Translations under genes and position numbers: made by a program
The notes under the pieces: model-generated
What the model was told of the DNA's origin: nothing
The model's database searches: none
Seen by the model: only the letters and a program-made list of their open reading frames with translations
Source: Cinclus cinclus
Taxonomy: Eukaryota > Chordata > Aves > Passeriformes > Cinclidae
Reading direction: 5' to 3'
Length of the DNA stretch: 64,000 nucleotides
Assembly (NCBI RefSeq): GCF_963662255.1
Contig: NC_085072.1
Location: 3,993,001-4,057,000, forward strand
Shown here: one piece after another, positions 1-22,087 of the stretch
How positions within the stretch are numbered: the stretch's first letter is position 1
Layout of the letters: every line of letters starts with the position of its first letter

Positions 1-304
1 CACTGGTGCCATTTCCTGGGAAACAAACATTCCTTTGCTGGACAGAAAGAGAAGCTAAGTAACCAAGTGATTACAGACACAAGATAGGATGCAGCAGGGC
101 TGGGAGGGACCCAGGCTGCTCCTGGGACCCTCAGGAGGCTGCAGGAACAGCAACAGTCCCAGAGCTGGCACATCCCTGCTCTGACACAAACACAGACACT
201 GCAGCTGCCCAGCTCAAACACGAACACAGCCCTCAGAGCCCTCCCACAGCTGCTCTGTAACAGCCACGGAGCAGTCCTGGGCTGCAGCCACAGGAAAGCA
301 CCTT
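1..304. other. Intergenic, downstream of LEMD2
   Basis: No coding exon, RNA gene or recognisable repeat is seen here. It lies beyond the LEMD2 polyadenylation signal. In human the next gene on this side is IP6K3, but nothing here can be assigned to it. Confidence 0.5.
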
Positions 305-1044
305 TAGAAGCTTCCTATAGCCTTTATTTTCCACCCAAATTCCCTCCCCCAACGCCCCTAGAAAATAATAAAGCACACAGACTGCAGACTTAAAAGTGTA
401 ACAGGGTCACAAACTCTCCTCCACCACCCCCAGCCCAGCCCAAACCACCAAGGCACGTCAAGCTCCCCCCTCTCTCCGGGCCCACCTTCACCCAATTCCC
501 CCTCTCCCCAGTTTTGGATGGATGAAGCCAACACAAAACATTTTTCCTCGCTGGGAAGCAGCAAGTGCTGCCTCACTGTCTTTGCACTGATAAAAACAAA
601 CACAAACAAAGACACGCCTGCACTGCCACCCTAATGTTTCCATGGGAAATGTTTATCTTTGAGATGAACTCTGCCACCAGTTGGCCTTTGCAGAACTGAG
701 GTCAAATTTTGCACCCCCAGGCCCTGGCAGAGCCCCCCAGCCCTCAAGATGGGTGTGCAGTTTTTCTTTGTAGGTTGTTGTTGTTTGCTTGCCACGAGAG
801 CCAGGTCTCTGGAAGGCTCACTTTGGTGCAATTCCAGCTTCCCACCAGCTCAAGCCCATCTTCCTTCCAAGCCAGTATTGCCCTGAACGTGTGTGTTTGG
901 AGAGTTTCAGCAGTGAGAGCAAACAGAGCCGTGCAGATCCCAACCCTCGGGCCAGGCCCTGCTCCTCCCACCACCAGCGAGGGCCTGAGCCCTGCACAGG
1001 CTCCATGTCCCCACCCTGACCCAGGGCTGCTCCTCCTGCTGCCC
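305..1044 (-). other. LEMD2: LEMD2 3' UTR
   Basis: This is the region between the stop codon and the first good minus-strand AATAAA. The exact cleavage point, about 305, is inferred. Confidence 0.6.
323..328 (-). terminator. LEMD2: LEMD2 polyadenylation signal AATAAA
   Basis: A canonical AATAAA lies on the minus strand about 720 nt past the LEMD2 stop codon. Confidence 0.6.
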
Positions 1045-11785
<10,741 letters not shown>

Positions 11786-11832
11786 GGCCGCGCCAGGCCC
11801 CGCCGGAAGCGCCCCGCTGGCGGGAAGCGACG

Positions 11833-11880
11833 CCGCCATCTTGGGAGGGGCCCCGCGCGCCCCTGGCGCCGCCATGTTGG
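11833..11880 (-). promoter_or_regulatory. LEMD2: Paired YY1-like sites in LEMD2 5' region
   Basis: On the minus strand, CCAAGATGGCGGC (11832-11844) and CCAACATGGCGGC (11868-11880) match the YY1 consensus AANATGGCGGC. A weaker third copy, CAACATGGCG, lies at about 11930-11940. YY1 sites like these commonly sit just downstream of start sites in housekeeping genes. Confidence 0.6.
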
Positions 11881-12354
11881 GGAGGGCACGGGGCGTGCGG
11901 GGAAAGGGCGCGGGGGCGGGCGCCATGTTGAGAAGGTCAAGGACGGTGCGGGCTCCCGGTCCCGCCGTGTCCTGAGGGAGCCGCGCGGAGCGAGAGCTGC
12001 CGCTCCCTCAAGACCGGGGAAAAGGGGGAGAAATGAGGAAAGCAAAAGGCGAAAGCTGCCTCATCTGCGGGACGAGCAGGTGTCGATGACGGGTTGCCCT
12101 CATCACTGTGTGGAGATGCTCCTGGAGCAGCTCCCGCCTCACTCACCCTGATGTTCTGACACTTTTAGGACCATTCTCCCAAAACCCGTCCCTTTCCCAG
12201 CCGCTTGCCACCCCTACACGCATTTCCATCATTGCTGCTCGGTTTCTGAGCTCTGCCAGAAGTTCAGACGGGACCAGGATCCAGATCCATGAAATATTTC
12301 CCAGGAATGGGGGGGTCCCTCCACACCCCACACCTCAAACAGCAAACCCAAGCA

Positions 12355-12485
12355 GTGACTTGTAAATTTATTTTGGCACAGCTGTGATGAACAGTAATTG
12401 CTTTTTCCTGCTGCCGCCGCTAAAGAAAGCAATGAAAGCGGCTGAAATACGGCGCTGTAATGTCGGAATTTAATTAAAGGTAATG
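12355..12485. promoter_or_regulatory. Candidate conserved noncoding element upstream of LEMD2
   Basis: A block with homeodomain-like cores (AGTAATTGC, TTTAATTAAAGG) and few signs of repeat origin, in contrast to its GC-rich flanks. Function is inferred from composition only. Confidence 0.25.
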
Positions 12486-12659
12486 GAACAGCGGTGCTGA
12501 AGGTGCTGAGGGCTGGCTGTGTGCTGTGGGTTCAATGATGGATGTGTGACACTGCGGTGTGGGACACGCCGTGCTCCCTCGGGAATGGCACCTGTGGGGA
12601 GAGGGAGACTCTGGAGGAGCACGAGGCTGGAAGAGCTGAGCTGTGCCTTCACGACATAA

Positions 12660-12895
12660 ATCACAGAATCCCAGAGTCAAAAAGGATGGAAGATCCCTCC
12701 AACACCGTCGAGTCCGACCTGTGACCGATCCCCACCTGAGTGCCATGTCCAGTCTTCCCTGGATGCATCAGGGATGGGGACTCCAAACCTCCCTGAGCAG
12801 CCCTTTGCAATGTTTAACAACCCTTTCCATGGAGAAATTCCTCCCGATGGATAACCTGATACATCCTCTTGTCTTGTCAGTAATCCTTCTTTCAG
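12660..12895 (-). mobile_element. CR1 LINE fragment, minus orientation
   Basis: CACAGAATCCCAGAGTC, GATCCCTCCAACACCGTCGA, GGGATGGGGACTCC and a GGAGAAATTCCTCC-like block follow the reverse-oriented CR1 order. Confidence 0.8.
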
Positions 12896-15800
12896 GAACC
12901 CTCTTCCTTAGCAGGTCCCCAAAGCTCACCTCACTTTTCCCAATTTATCCAAGGAAGCAGCCAACAAGATGCTGAGATTGTTTGTCAGGTTGGCAGCAGC
13001 AAATACATCCTCAGCAGAGGCCAGGGAGCCCATTAAAAGAGCAAACTCAGCTGTGCTGGGAAGTGTGAACGCGCTAAGCTGAGCCTCGTCTGTGCTCCAC
13101 TGCCAGCTCATGATGTGGAGAAGGGTCTAATGTAAATAAAAAATTCCAATTTGCTCCTCTCACACAGATCCTGTGAGCTCACAGCTCTCACTTTGCAGAA
13201 GCTCTGCCTGGACATGCAGATGCAAGCTGGCTAAGCTGATGCAAACCTGGGAATAATATGAACTCACCTTGTTCTGGAGAAAACAGCCAAAAAAGCCCAA
13301 ACCCATCCTTTCAACTTGTGATTCTGTCCATCAGGGGAATTACCCCAGCATCTTCATTGCACATTCTTTGGAGGAAAGGACATGAGATTGGTGTTGGACA
13401 ACTGGAGGATGGGGGAAAAGCTGTGATTCCTGCTCAGAAGGAGGTTGGCAGCACCAAAACTCAGCAGGATAAGGTTATTCTCTTCTTTGTGGAGAGAAAT
13501 CCATGAGCCCTTTCCCTTCCTCCCCATGGGAGAATCCCTGCCTTTCCTGGAAGGCATCTGGCCCCATAGGGAAAGCAGCAGGAACAGACGTGTCAGACCC
13601 TGTACCCCCACGGGCAAACTTTGTTCCCATCCCCTGCCCACAGTGCCAATGCTGAATTTGACAGTGGATTTTCTAATTTTGCAGCCCCTTCATCATCCTC
13701 GTGGCTCTGGGAGCACCGAGCGGTGCCGAGGCTGCAGATGGGCTCGGCAAAAAGCGTTTCTTGGCTGGAAACAGCCGGAGCTGGCTGTGGGAAGCTGGGA
13801 CAGCACGGAGGGACAGCCTCCACCTTTCCTGCGAGCCCAGAAGCTGCCTCAGAGCTGCTGGCAGCGGCTCCGGTGCCAGAGGAGCAGACGCGCCGCGCCG
13901 GCTGCTCCGGTTCTGGCAGCCTGGGGACAGGGCTGGTGTGAGCAGAGCCCTGGGAATGGATCCGTGCTGGAGCAGGGAATGGCTGCGCTCAAATCCCACA
14001 GCTGAACCCTTCCAGGGCTGACTGATGGGCTGCTGAAATCCTGCATCCCCACCCACCTCCTTATCAGTGGCTTTTGGGTGACAGCCCTGCACATGGCACC
14101 CAAGGAAGTGTCAGCCGACTGTGCCCCTTTGTCACCCTGTCACTCACAGCCATGGCATAGGTGTGACCCAAGAGTCCTCATCCTGCCCATCCTGGGCCTG
14201 CTCAGTACCATAGGAAGTCAGAGGTGACTCCATTCCCTTACCTCCTCTTTTCCTGCCTTTTTCCCCCAGCTATTGGGCTGCTCATTCCACCATGGAATTC
14301 TTGTTTGTTTTCTGGAGCAGCAGATTCTTCCTGCCTGCCCGCAGGTGTGACCTGGGTGCTGCTGGCTGCTTCCCTGCCTTCCAGGGCAGGGGGAAAACTT
14401 CAGGGATCTGTCCTGAAACCTGGAGACCACTTCCTTTTTACCCAGAACCAGAGCCCTGACAGCCTGGAGGGAGCTGATTGGGGTCCCTCCATCTTTTTCG
14501 AGTGGAAATGTTTCTGCTTCTCCTGCTCAGGGCCCTGAGGGTGGAAGGAATTTACTCCCAAAAGTTGAAGGTGTTCTTTGGTGCGTGTTTGAACACCATA
14601 ATTGGTGCTGCAGGACAGGACAGGGGTTCCTGTGGTCTCTGTCACAACCAGCCATTGCATCTTGATCTCATTTATAACTGGGACAACTGGGAAGAGCTAC
14701 TGGCAGAATCCATGGCTGGGGTCAAAGCTGGGCCTTGCTGATGCAGCTTGTCTGGGTCCAAGGGTAAGGGCAGATTCCTGCTGATGGATCTCCCTCTGGA
14801 ATTTTCCACAGCGTCAGCCCCACCATCACCTCAGTGGGAAATGGTCCAGGAAGCAAATCCAAGAGGCTCATGTTCACTTTCTTTCTTTCCATCACTGGAA
14901 AACTTTCCTTCCTGGATGGCACAGGGGAGGTGTGAGCCTGGAAAAGGAAGGGAGTGAAGGACCTGGGGAAAGGGCACACAGGAGGGACAGCTCTGACCCA
15001 CAGTGGAGCTCATGGAGGGGCTTTGGGAGCAGTTTGCCCCTCAAGGGGGAATTCTCCTTTGTTTCCACGTGGCAAAATCAAACCCGGAGTAAAGGTTTGG
15101 GTGTCTGAAGTAACAAGGCAAGAGGTGCCCTCTGAAGCGAACAAGACTGTGACCTTGCTGCACACTGGTGTAAACGTGGCACAGCTCCTCCTGGGATCCC
15201 CATGCCAGCTCTTGCATGGATACCACCCTCTGCAGATGGAGCTCCTGCAGCCCCGACTACTCTCACTCCCAGCCTAATGGAATGTGCTATTTCCCATCTC
15301 CCTCCCACTCAGAGTCATTACAGAGCTTCCACAGCTCACAGTGCCTCAGCAACACTGGGAGAGCTTCCTGGAGCTGATCAGTCCCTGGACAAGGAGTGTG
15401 CCTTTGGATCAAACATTAGAGCTGTAATCCACTGCACGCTGCCTGTTCCATTATCTACTGGGAGCTCTCTCCTCTCCCGAGGGCTGCTTACAGCAGAGTG
15501 CTCCGAGGGGTGTTGTTCCAGCACAAACAGAGCTCTTGGAATGAGCTCAGTGAGAACAGAACTCCTGTTAGCTTGGAAGGATAAAATTGGATTGGAATTG
15601 GATACATTCACGTACATACCATTGATCTCATCCATCCGTACTTTACATATGTTGGATTTCCTGCTGCCAGCAGAGAGGAGTAGCTCTCAGATAAGCCAAA
15701 GGTATGGAAATGGAGAGCAGGATGTTCAAGTGGAATTAGGTTTTCACCTCGGGGTGTGTTTGAGAGGCAGGAGAAAGGGCAGAGTGCTGTTGCCTCACAC

Positions 15801-16114
15801 TGTGCCTGGCACAGCTGGTCCTCACCCTCACCGTGCTGGTGGATTTATAGCACCAGGATGATAGGAAGGGTTTGGACACAGGGTGGGGCTGCCCATCAAG
15901 GCTCCTGCATTCTCCAGCAGCATGGGAATGTGCCAGAGCATCCTCCTGGAGCAGGTAGCTGGGTTAGGGACACCCAGGTCCCCCCCATCGTGTCACCAGT
16001 TTGACCAGGAAATCTGGTAAAGGTTTGTCTTGGTTTCCCTCATTGCCAAAAGGGAGGGCTGAGAATTAATGCTCCTCAAAGACTGATTCCTCAGGCTTTG
16101 CCACACACTTTCAC

Positions 16115-16480
16115 ACAATCTCAGAATCCCTGAGGTTGGAAAAGCCCTTCAGGATCATTGACTCAAAGCTGTGCCAAATTCCCACCTTGTCCCCAGCCCA
16201 GAGCCCTGAGTGCCACCTCCAGGTGAAACCTCCAGGGATGGGGACTCCAAACTTCCCTGGGCAGCTTCTTCCAATTCCTGAGCCTCCCCTGGACCAGCCT
16301 GAGGTCATTCCCTCTCCTCCTGTTCCTGTTCTCTGTGATGAGATCCCAAATCCCCACCCAGCTGCCCCCTCCCATCAGGGAGTTTTGCAGAGCCAGAAAT
16401 TCCCCCTGAGCCTCCTTTTCTCCAGGATGAGCCCCTTCCCCAGCTCCCTCAGCTCCTCACAGGACTCTCCAGAGCAGTGC
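16115..16480 (-). mobile_element. CR1 LINE fragment, minus orientation, ~365 bp
   Basis: Begins with CTCAGAATCCCTGAGGTTGG and continues through GGGATGGGGACTCC, CAGCCTGAGGTCATTCCCTC and CTTTTCTCCAGGATGAGCCC. This is one of the longest CR1 copies in the window. Confidence 0.88.
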
Positions 16481-16594
16481 TCAGGAAAACAGGGATGTTC
16501 TCCCAAACCTGGAGCCCCCTCTCTCTCTCTTCTTTCCCACACTGGGCACTCCCCATGTGTTTGAGAGGCTCGCAGGACAGAAGACACAAATCCT

Positions 16595-16724
16595 CCTTTT
16601 AATTACACTGCACATTTATTATCTCACCTCAAATTTTGTTAATCTCTCTCACAGATTTCATTTACATAAGTGGAGTCTTTCAGCTTGAGCAGCTCCAGCG
16701 CTTTCTCTTCTGATACTGCAGATA
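16595..16724 (-). other. MLN: MLN 3' UTR
   Basis: A short 3' UTR running from the stop codon to just past AATAAA. The cleavage site is inferred. Confidence 0.6.
16615..16620 (-). terminator. MLN: MLN polyadenylation signal AATAAA
   Basis: Canonical hexamer about 105 nt past the MLN stop codon. Confidence 0.7.
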
Positions 16725-16732
16725 TCAGTCAG
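16725..16732 (-). CDS. MLN: MLN last coding exon (8 nt: A-D-stop)
   Basis: After acceptor TTTTCTATTTAG the frame reads (G)CT GAC TGA, so translation stops at once and the rest is 3' UTR. Placement rests on the acceptor, the phase and the nearby polyadenylation signal. It is the least certain exon of this gene. Confidence 0.7.
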
Positions 16733-19700
16733 CTAAATAGAAAAGAGAGAAAAGCACAAGTGTCCTTAAATCTGGCATTCAGTCTTTTCAGAGCTTTATG
16801 TGTTGCTTCCTCCTCCTCAGCTCCCCAGCTGAAAGCTCAGAGGCAAACTGGGATCAGCACAGGCAGAGCGGGACCCCCTTTCTGGGCTTTAAACATCCCA
16901 GAGAAAGCAAAGGTGAAGGGACAGCCCCATCCCACCATCCCTCAACCTGCAGGCAGGAAGAGCTGCACAACAGCCTGCCCCTGGATATTTGCTGCTGCAA
17001 TTCCCACACATGATTTCCCAAAGGAAAAGGAGGATTTGCAGCAAATTGGAGTGTAATTAAGTGTCAGTGTTAAGCCCCCGTGCAGGCAGTGAGGTGTTCC
17101 AAGCTGGCTGCAGGTGCTGAGCTGCCTCACAGGTACAGCTGCTGTTGTAAGCTCTGCTGGAAATTGTTCCCTGGAGACTGAGGACTTTTTGGGAGGAGGA
17201 GGAGGAGGAGCAGGGAAGTGGCAAACAGAGCTGCTGGGAAGGGTTGTGCTGCTGCTGCCACTCAATATCAGCTCTGGGGCACTGGCAGCACCTTAGGAGG
17301 GAACAACCTTCCCAGAAGGGTGCAAACGGGAGCGCTTGAGATCTGAGGGCTCCACAAAGTGAGCAAGCATGACACAAAAACCCTTCTGGGGAATATAAAT
17401 ATCTCTGTGCTGATGAGCTAGTGAGAAGAAGGAAAGGCAGAATTCCCAAGGCAGAAATCAACCCTCTGACAGTACCGTCTGGGGTGTCCTGTAACAGCTC
17501 TGCCAGCAGTTTCTCCAGGACATCTTGGTATTTTTCCAGCTGCCTTGGGGTGAGCCAAGCTCTGACAGGAAGGGCCTGCTGTGGAGGAAGCCAGAGAAGT
17601 CAGAACGAAAAGGTGAGGGGAGCAGAGGGAGGGAGGTCGGGGTGCTTGGATCCCACTTGGATGGAGTTGGTGGAGGGTTTAAGGTGAATTTGGAGGGAAG
17701 AAGATGATCCTCATATAGGGAAAAGCAACATTTTGAAGGCAACACACTCTTGAGTTGCTCGGAGTGCTGTTGCATAACGCGTGGGCTGGCTCAGAAATCC
17801 AGATAAAGGCACCTCCTGGCAGCAGGGACTGGGAAGAAAATAATTTCTGAACCTTCTAATCCTCCACTGTGTGGCACATCGACCCTTCCAGCCTGAGCCT
17901 GCAGAGCTCCTGCCCCAGCAACAGCTGAGGATGAGCTGTGGTTCTGCTCCAGCCTGCCGGGCTTGGAGCCAGCTGTGCCCGAAGCAAAGAGCTCTGTTCT
18001 GGTGCTGGTCAGCTGTGGGGATGTGCTGGGTATTTCACACTTTGAACTGGGCCTTTTTGCTGTTTAAATCCTGTTTAAATCAACTGTTGGTGCATCACGA
18101 GTGCGGGAGGAGCTGCACATTAAGCTGTGCTTTGGCCAAATTCCAGCCTGGCTGGTCCTGCTTCCTGTCCCACTGGGTCTGTCCCTGTTTGGGGGGACCT
18201 GCACCCTCCTTTTGCTGGCAGAAAATGGCCAAGCTCCCTGCAGGAATGGCTGCCCACACAGGGAAAATATTCCCTGTGCTCAAGTGGAAAAGCAGAGTTT
18301 TCAGGCTTGGCTTGCCAGGTAAGTCTGCCTTTGAGGGCTTAGCCTGGCACTTCAATCCCTAAAATTGCCCATTTTCTGCTCTGTATACAGACTTTGGGCC
18401 CAAGTTTTTGAATAAGGCCTTGGCAGTGCAGAGAGCTCGGGGGGTCAGAGGTGACCCCGAGCAGGAGCTGAAGCAGAGCTGGGAGATCCTGCCTTGCACC
18501 TGGCTGGGCTTCACTGCCTGGCAAAGACACCTCGAGCTGTTCCCATCTTCCTCAGGGAGAGGCAGTTGGGTCTCAGGGGTGACCTGGCTGCTGAACAACC
18601 AAGATAATTTGTGGGGTGGAGCTAAAACTTCTCTCTGATGTAATCAGGCAGGCTGGCAGAGGACATCTCTTGGACTTCTTGTCCCCTGCATGTCCTTGTG
18701 GGCTTTTCAGAGTCAAATGGCTCCACATACCTGAAGGGTCTTGGCTGCCTTGACATCCACACCAGATTGCTCAGAGAAACCGTCCTCCTCCAGCTGCTGC
18801 AGCGAGCTCAGGGATTTCTTCTGCCCTGCCCTGTTCCTCTCCTTTTCCTGCAGCTTCGGTACAGAGAGCAGAGAGGGCAGTTGGTGATGCTGGGATCAAC
18901 AGCAAATGTACTCTGTGCTGCCCCTACAGCCAGGAACCCACAGAGCTGGGCACAGAACCAGGGGATGGGGGGATCCTCCTGGGAAGAGCCCATCAGCTGT
19001 GCCCTGAGCAGCCTCTGGGGATTGAAATCCAGCAGTGCTGGGGGCAAGGTCAGGTTACAGGGTAGGGTGTGAAGGTCTGTAGTAAACAAGACCCACGTGT
19101 GGTGGGGGGAACCCTGTCAGCAGGACATGGGAGCTGACAGCACTGGGACCTTACCCAGCTGTCCCACAGAACTTGGCCTGGGTCTGTTCTGGGGCACTGC
19201 AAGGAAAGAAATGGAGCCGAGCCCTGCACAAAGCCCTGTGCAGAGGTCACGTTTTCCCAGCCTTTCTGCAGCTCTGTAATGTCAGCCCATTCCCATTTAT
19301 GGGGCTAAAGTTGCCTTCAGGACCCTCTGGAAAAAGCCAGAGGTGCTTTGGAACGTGGCAGAAGCAGCAAGACACATCAAACGTGGCACAGGACGTGCTC
19401 AGTGTCCAGCATGTGAGCACAGCAGGGGCAGGAACAGCCTTTGGGGGACAGATTTCCCCTTTGCTCATCCAGAAAACCCCAATCCCTGCAGACACGGAGC
19501 TACAAGGGCTGTGGGGTACAAACACAGCCCGTGTGGGTCCCCATCCTCCTCAAGAGCATTGAAGGATGCCTGTGCTCCCCTCAAAAATCAATTGTTACCC
19601 AGGGATGGGTGCTGGAAATGGGATTTCTCCCGGCATCCAGGAGCTTGGCAGTGTGGGGGAAGCTCACCGGGGCTGTGTTTCAGAAACTGCAGTCTCTGAG

Positions 19701-20229
19701 CCTGCCTGACACCTTTCAGCTGTATTTGTTTCACTTCAAAAGGAAAAACGTTCTCTCAGCACGTCCCAGAGGTGACAACCAGCCGGGGGATGGTTAATTA
19801 TTTGTTACAACAGAAGAGCCATCACTGAGCTGATGGGAGGCTGCAGCTGCTCTGGAAGAATTCCAGCACCGAGGAAAGGGAAAGGACCCGCAGGGACTGC
19901 AGGTGACACCACCACAGGTGTGACAGACCTTTGCTAGAGGTCCAGGCTCTTCCTTTCTATCTCACACCTTGAAAATTCCTTCTGCTTCCCCCCAAAGCCG
20001 TGGATTTGGGAGGAAGGATATCACAGCGTCTCCTGTTGATGGTGTGCCCTGGCAGTTTGGGGGATGAGGGTGGGGGAAACCTTTCCTGGTTTCTTCATTC
20101 CAGAGGGGTTACCTGCATTTTCTGGAAGTCACTCTGGGTGAAAAAGGGCATGAAGCCTTGGGTCTGCTCAGCCAGCACGGACAGCAGGGACACCAGCAAT
20201 AAACTGGCCACCACCTTCCTCGAAACCAT
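16725..20229 (-). CDS. MLN: Motilin precursor (promotilin), four coding exons
   Basis: Motilin is a secreted gut peptide that drives interdigestive motility through the motilin receptor (family knowledge). Coding exons are 20113-20229, 18731-18847, 17476-17578 and 16725-16732. They total 345 nt, or 114 residues (human 115). Seen: a 25-residue signal peptide (MVSRKVVASLLLVSLLSVLA...), then the hormone beginning FMPFFTQSDFQKMQ and continuing EKERNRAGQ, followed by a KK processing site and a C-terminal associated peptide. In that peptide, PRQLEKYQDVLEKLLAELL corresponds to human SRQLEKYPATLEGLLSEML. The mature peptide is 23 residues by this reading, one more than human. The gene lies next to LEMD2 in the same orientation, as in human. 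A TATA promoter and a noncoding first exon lie upstream. Confidence 0.93.
17476..17578 (-). CDS. MLN: MLN coding exon (associated peptide)
   Basis: This exon encodes (Q)ALPVRAWLTPRQLEKYQ then DVLEKLLAELLQDTPD. The acceptor is a CAGCAG tandem, so the exon may start at 17578 or 17575; either keeps the frame. The donor is G|GTACTG. Confidence 0.88.
18731..18847 (-). CDS. MLN: MLN coding exon (motilin C-terminal half, KK site)
   Basis: This 117-nt, phase-0 exon encodes EKERNRAGQKKSLSSLQQ and so on, ending DVKAAKTLQ. The acceptor is AAGCTGCAG and the donor GTATGT. Confidence 0.94.
20113..20229 (-). CDS. MLN: MLN coding exon (signal peptide and motilin N-terminal half)
   Basis: This exon encodes 39 residues. 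The acceptor (TTGTCCAG, exon starting at 20238) is nine bases upstream of the ATG, and the donor is CAG|GTAACC. The signal peptide probably ends at TQG, before FMPFF. Confidence 0.94.
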
Positions 20230-21306
20230 CCTGAGAGCCTGGACAACACAGGAAAGGAGACGTCAGGGCAGGAGTGGGGAGGGACGTTTGACAAGAAGAG
20301 CCTTTGGCTCTGCACCAGCTGCAATCCAGCTCAGCCCCAGCCCACCAGAGGGATATTTACTCTTCCAGTTGCTCCTGAGCTGAGAATAGAAGTGCCTTGA
20401 CTGACAATTCTCTTCGCAAAGCTGTTTGTGTAAACAGATTTGTTCTTGAGCAACACCTCCAGAGATTTCAAGCCCAGCCCTTCAGGACTGCTCAAGCCTC
20501 CCTGAGTTCTCACAGCCCTGCAGCTGGTGTTGGTTTAAGACCTGAACACATCCAGAGCAAACCCATCAGTCCCAGCAGCAGCACGGAAGACAGAGATGCT
20601 GCAAAGAGAAAAACATTCACAGGTTTTGCAAACTTTTGTTTTGATTTTCCTCACCACTGGAAATCTTCCTGGATGGACTGGATCTTTTTAGATGCCTCAT
20701 TGAGTCCAAGGGAGATGGGAAAGGCATTTTCCAGCCTGGCTTTGTCTGCTCTTGGAATAAAGGGCTTTAAAAACCACCTCTGAAGTGATCTAACTGTGAC
20801 TTCACGTCAGGAAAGGACTTATGTAAACATTGAATGTTCTCTTTAAATATTAAAATATTCTCTCTGGACAGGCTTAATGAAGTCTGGTCCTACTGCTTAA
20901 CTTCTCCACCTGATTGGAGCCTGATCCTTAATTAGTTTCAGCAACCTCTTGGTTTGGACATTATTGAGAAGACATTGTTAGGTCAGATTTGACTCCTGAA
21001 TTAGATTCCCATAAGTATCAGCTGGTATTGAACTGAGGGCCAGTGGAAGTTAATAAATATTCCCTTTCCATAACACCTGTCAGTCACATCCTCTCCTCTC
21101 CCTTTCCTGGGCACTGCACTGCTGCCATCTCCCCCTGCATACCCAGACTGGGCCACCAGAGCCACCTCCTGCCCTGGGACATCCCAGGGTGTCCCAGCCC
21201 TGTTTCCTGCAGGGATCCAGACAGGAATTCTCAGGCTCTCCCCTTGCAATGCAACCTCAGCAGCATCAATCTTTTGGTGCTTTTTCATTTGTTCTATCAC
21301 TGCAGC

Positions 21307-21309
21307 AAA

Positions 21310-21348
<39 letters not shown>

Positions 21349-21350
21349 AA
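21307..21350. repeat. (AAAT)n microsatellite in MLN intron 1
   Basis: About eleven uninterrupted copies of a 4-nt AAAT unit. Confidence 0.97.
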
Positions 21351-21999
21351 TACTGCTGAATACAAAGAAAATAAACCCAGCCACCTCCTTCATCTCTTCT
21401 TGGCTAATCCCTTTGGGAATTGATTCTCTCCCTCTTCTCCCAGAAAAACACCCACACAGGCTTCTCCACTCAGAAATATCCCTGCTGAAAGCCCTGCCCT
21501 GCTTGGGCAGGACCTGTATTCCAGCTCAGCACCTCTCCAGGCAAAGAGTACTTTGTGGATTTGCTTCCCAGCTCCAAAGGGAAAGAAAAAAAAAGCAGGA
21601 GGACCCGAGTTCAGCATCAGTGCTGTGGGCACACAGGGCTGGGACAGCTCTGCTCACCCCCCAAAACCCAGTCAAGTGCCAGTGTGGGGGCAGGAGGGGT
21701 GGGTAGCTGGCACAGTGACAGGACAGGACATTCACCTACTGAGCTGTCTCCCAAAAATTCCAACCATTCCAGGCACTAGGACCTGTCTGAGTGTGGTTTT
21801 CTGCCTGCTCAGAGCAGCTCCCTGAGCACAGAGGGCACTGGGGCTCCCCACAGCTCTGCTGGGTGCCCACGGGAGGCAGGAGCTGCTGGAATCGATGCTC
21901 CTGAGATAGGAATGAGCAAAAAGTACATTCCTCCTTGTTTCAGCATCAATTTTGTTCCCCCCTCCTCCTCTGAGCTAGGCAAGAGGTGCCAAGACCTAC

Positions 22000-22057
22000 C
22001 TGGGAGTGCAGCCACAGGACACTGGAGGTCAGAGCTCTTCTCCCTCCTGTCACACCT
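22000..22057 (-). other. MLN: MLN noncoding exon 1
   Basis: A good donor (CTCCCAG|GTAGGT at 22000/21999) sits about 85 nt downstream of a TATA box, with no ATG-initiated frame of note between. The coding exon at 20113 has its own acceptor before the ATG, so an upstream noncoding exon is required, and this is the best candidate. The start at about 22057 is inferred from the TATA spacing. Confidence 0.6.
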
Positions 22058-22081
22058 GATGCTCCTGCTGGGTCCCCTCCC

Positions 22082-22087
22082 TTTATA
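22082..22087 (-). promoter_or_regulatory. MLN: TATA box of MLN promoter
   Basis: TATAAA within GGATTTATAAAGGGAGGGG on the minus strand. A GATA-like motif (GCAGATAACA on the minus strand) lies at about 22173-22182. Confidence 0.6.

Larger units (their letters stand above)
12011..16594. other. Intergenic between the LEMD2 promoter and the MLN 3' end
   Basis: No coding exon is supported. It contains two minus-oriented CR1 fragments (12660-12895 and 16115-16480) and an AT-rich, possibly conserved island (12355-12485). The rest is unremarkable unique sequence. Confidence 0.6.

Noticed and set aside
11786..11926. N-terminally extended LEMD2 start (MAPAPAP...)
   Set aside because: Family proteins start directly at the LEM domain. 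The extra ATGs lie within YY1-like promoter motifs, so this is probably 5' UTR or upstream of the start site.
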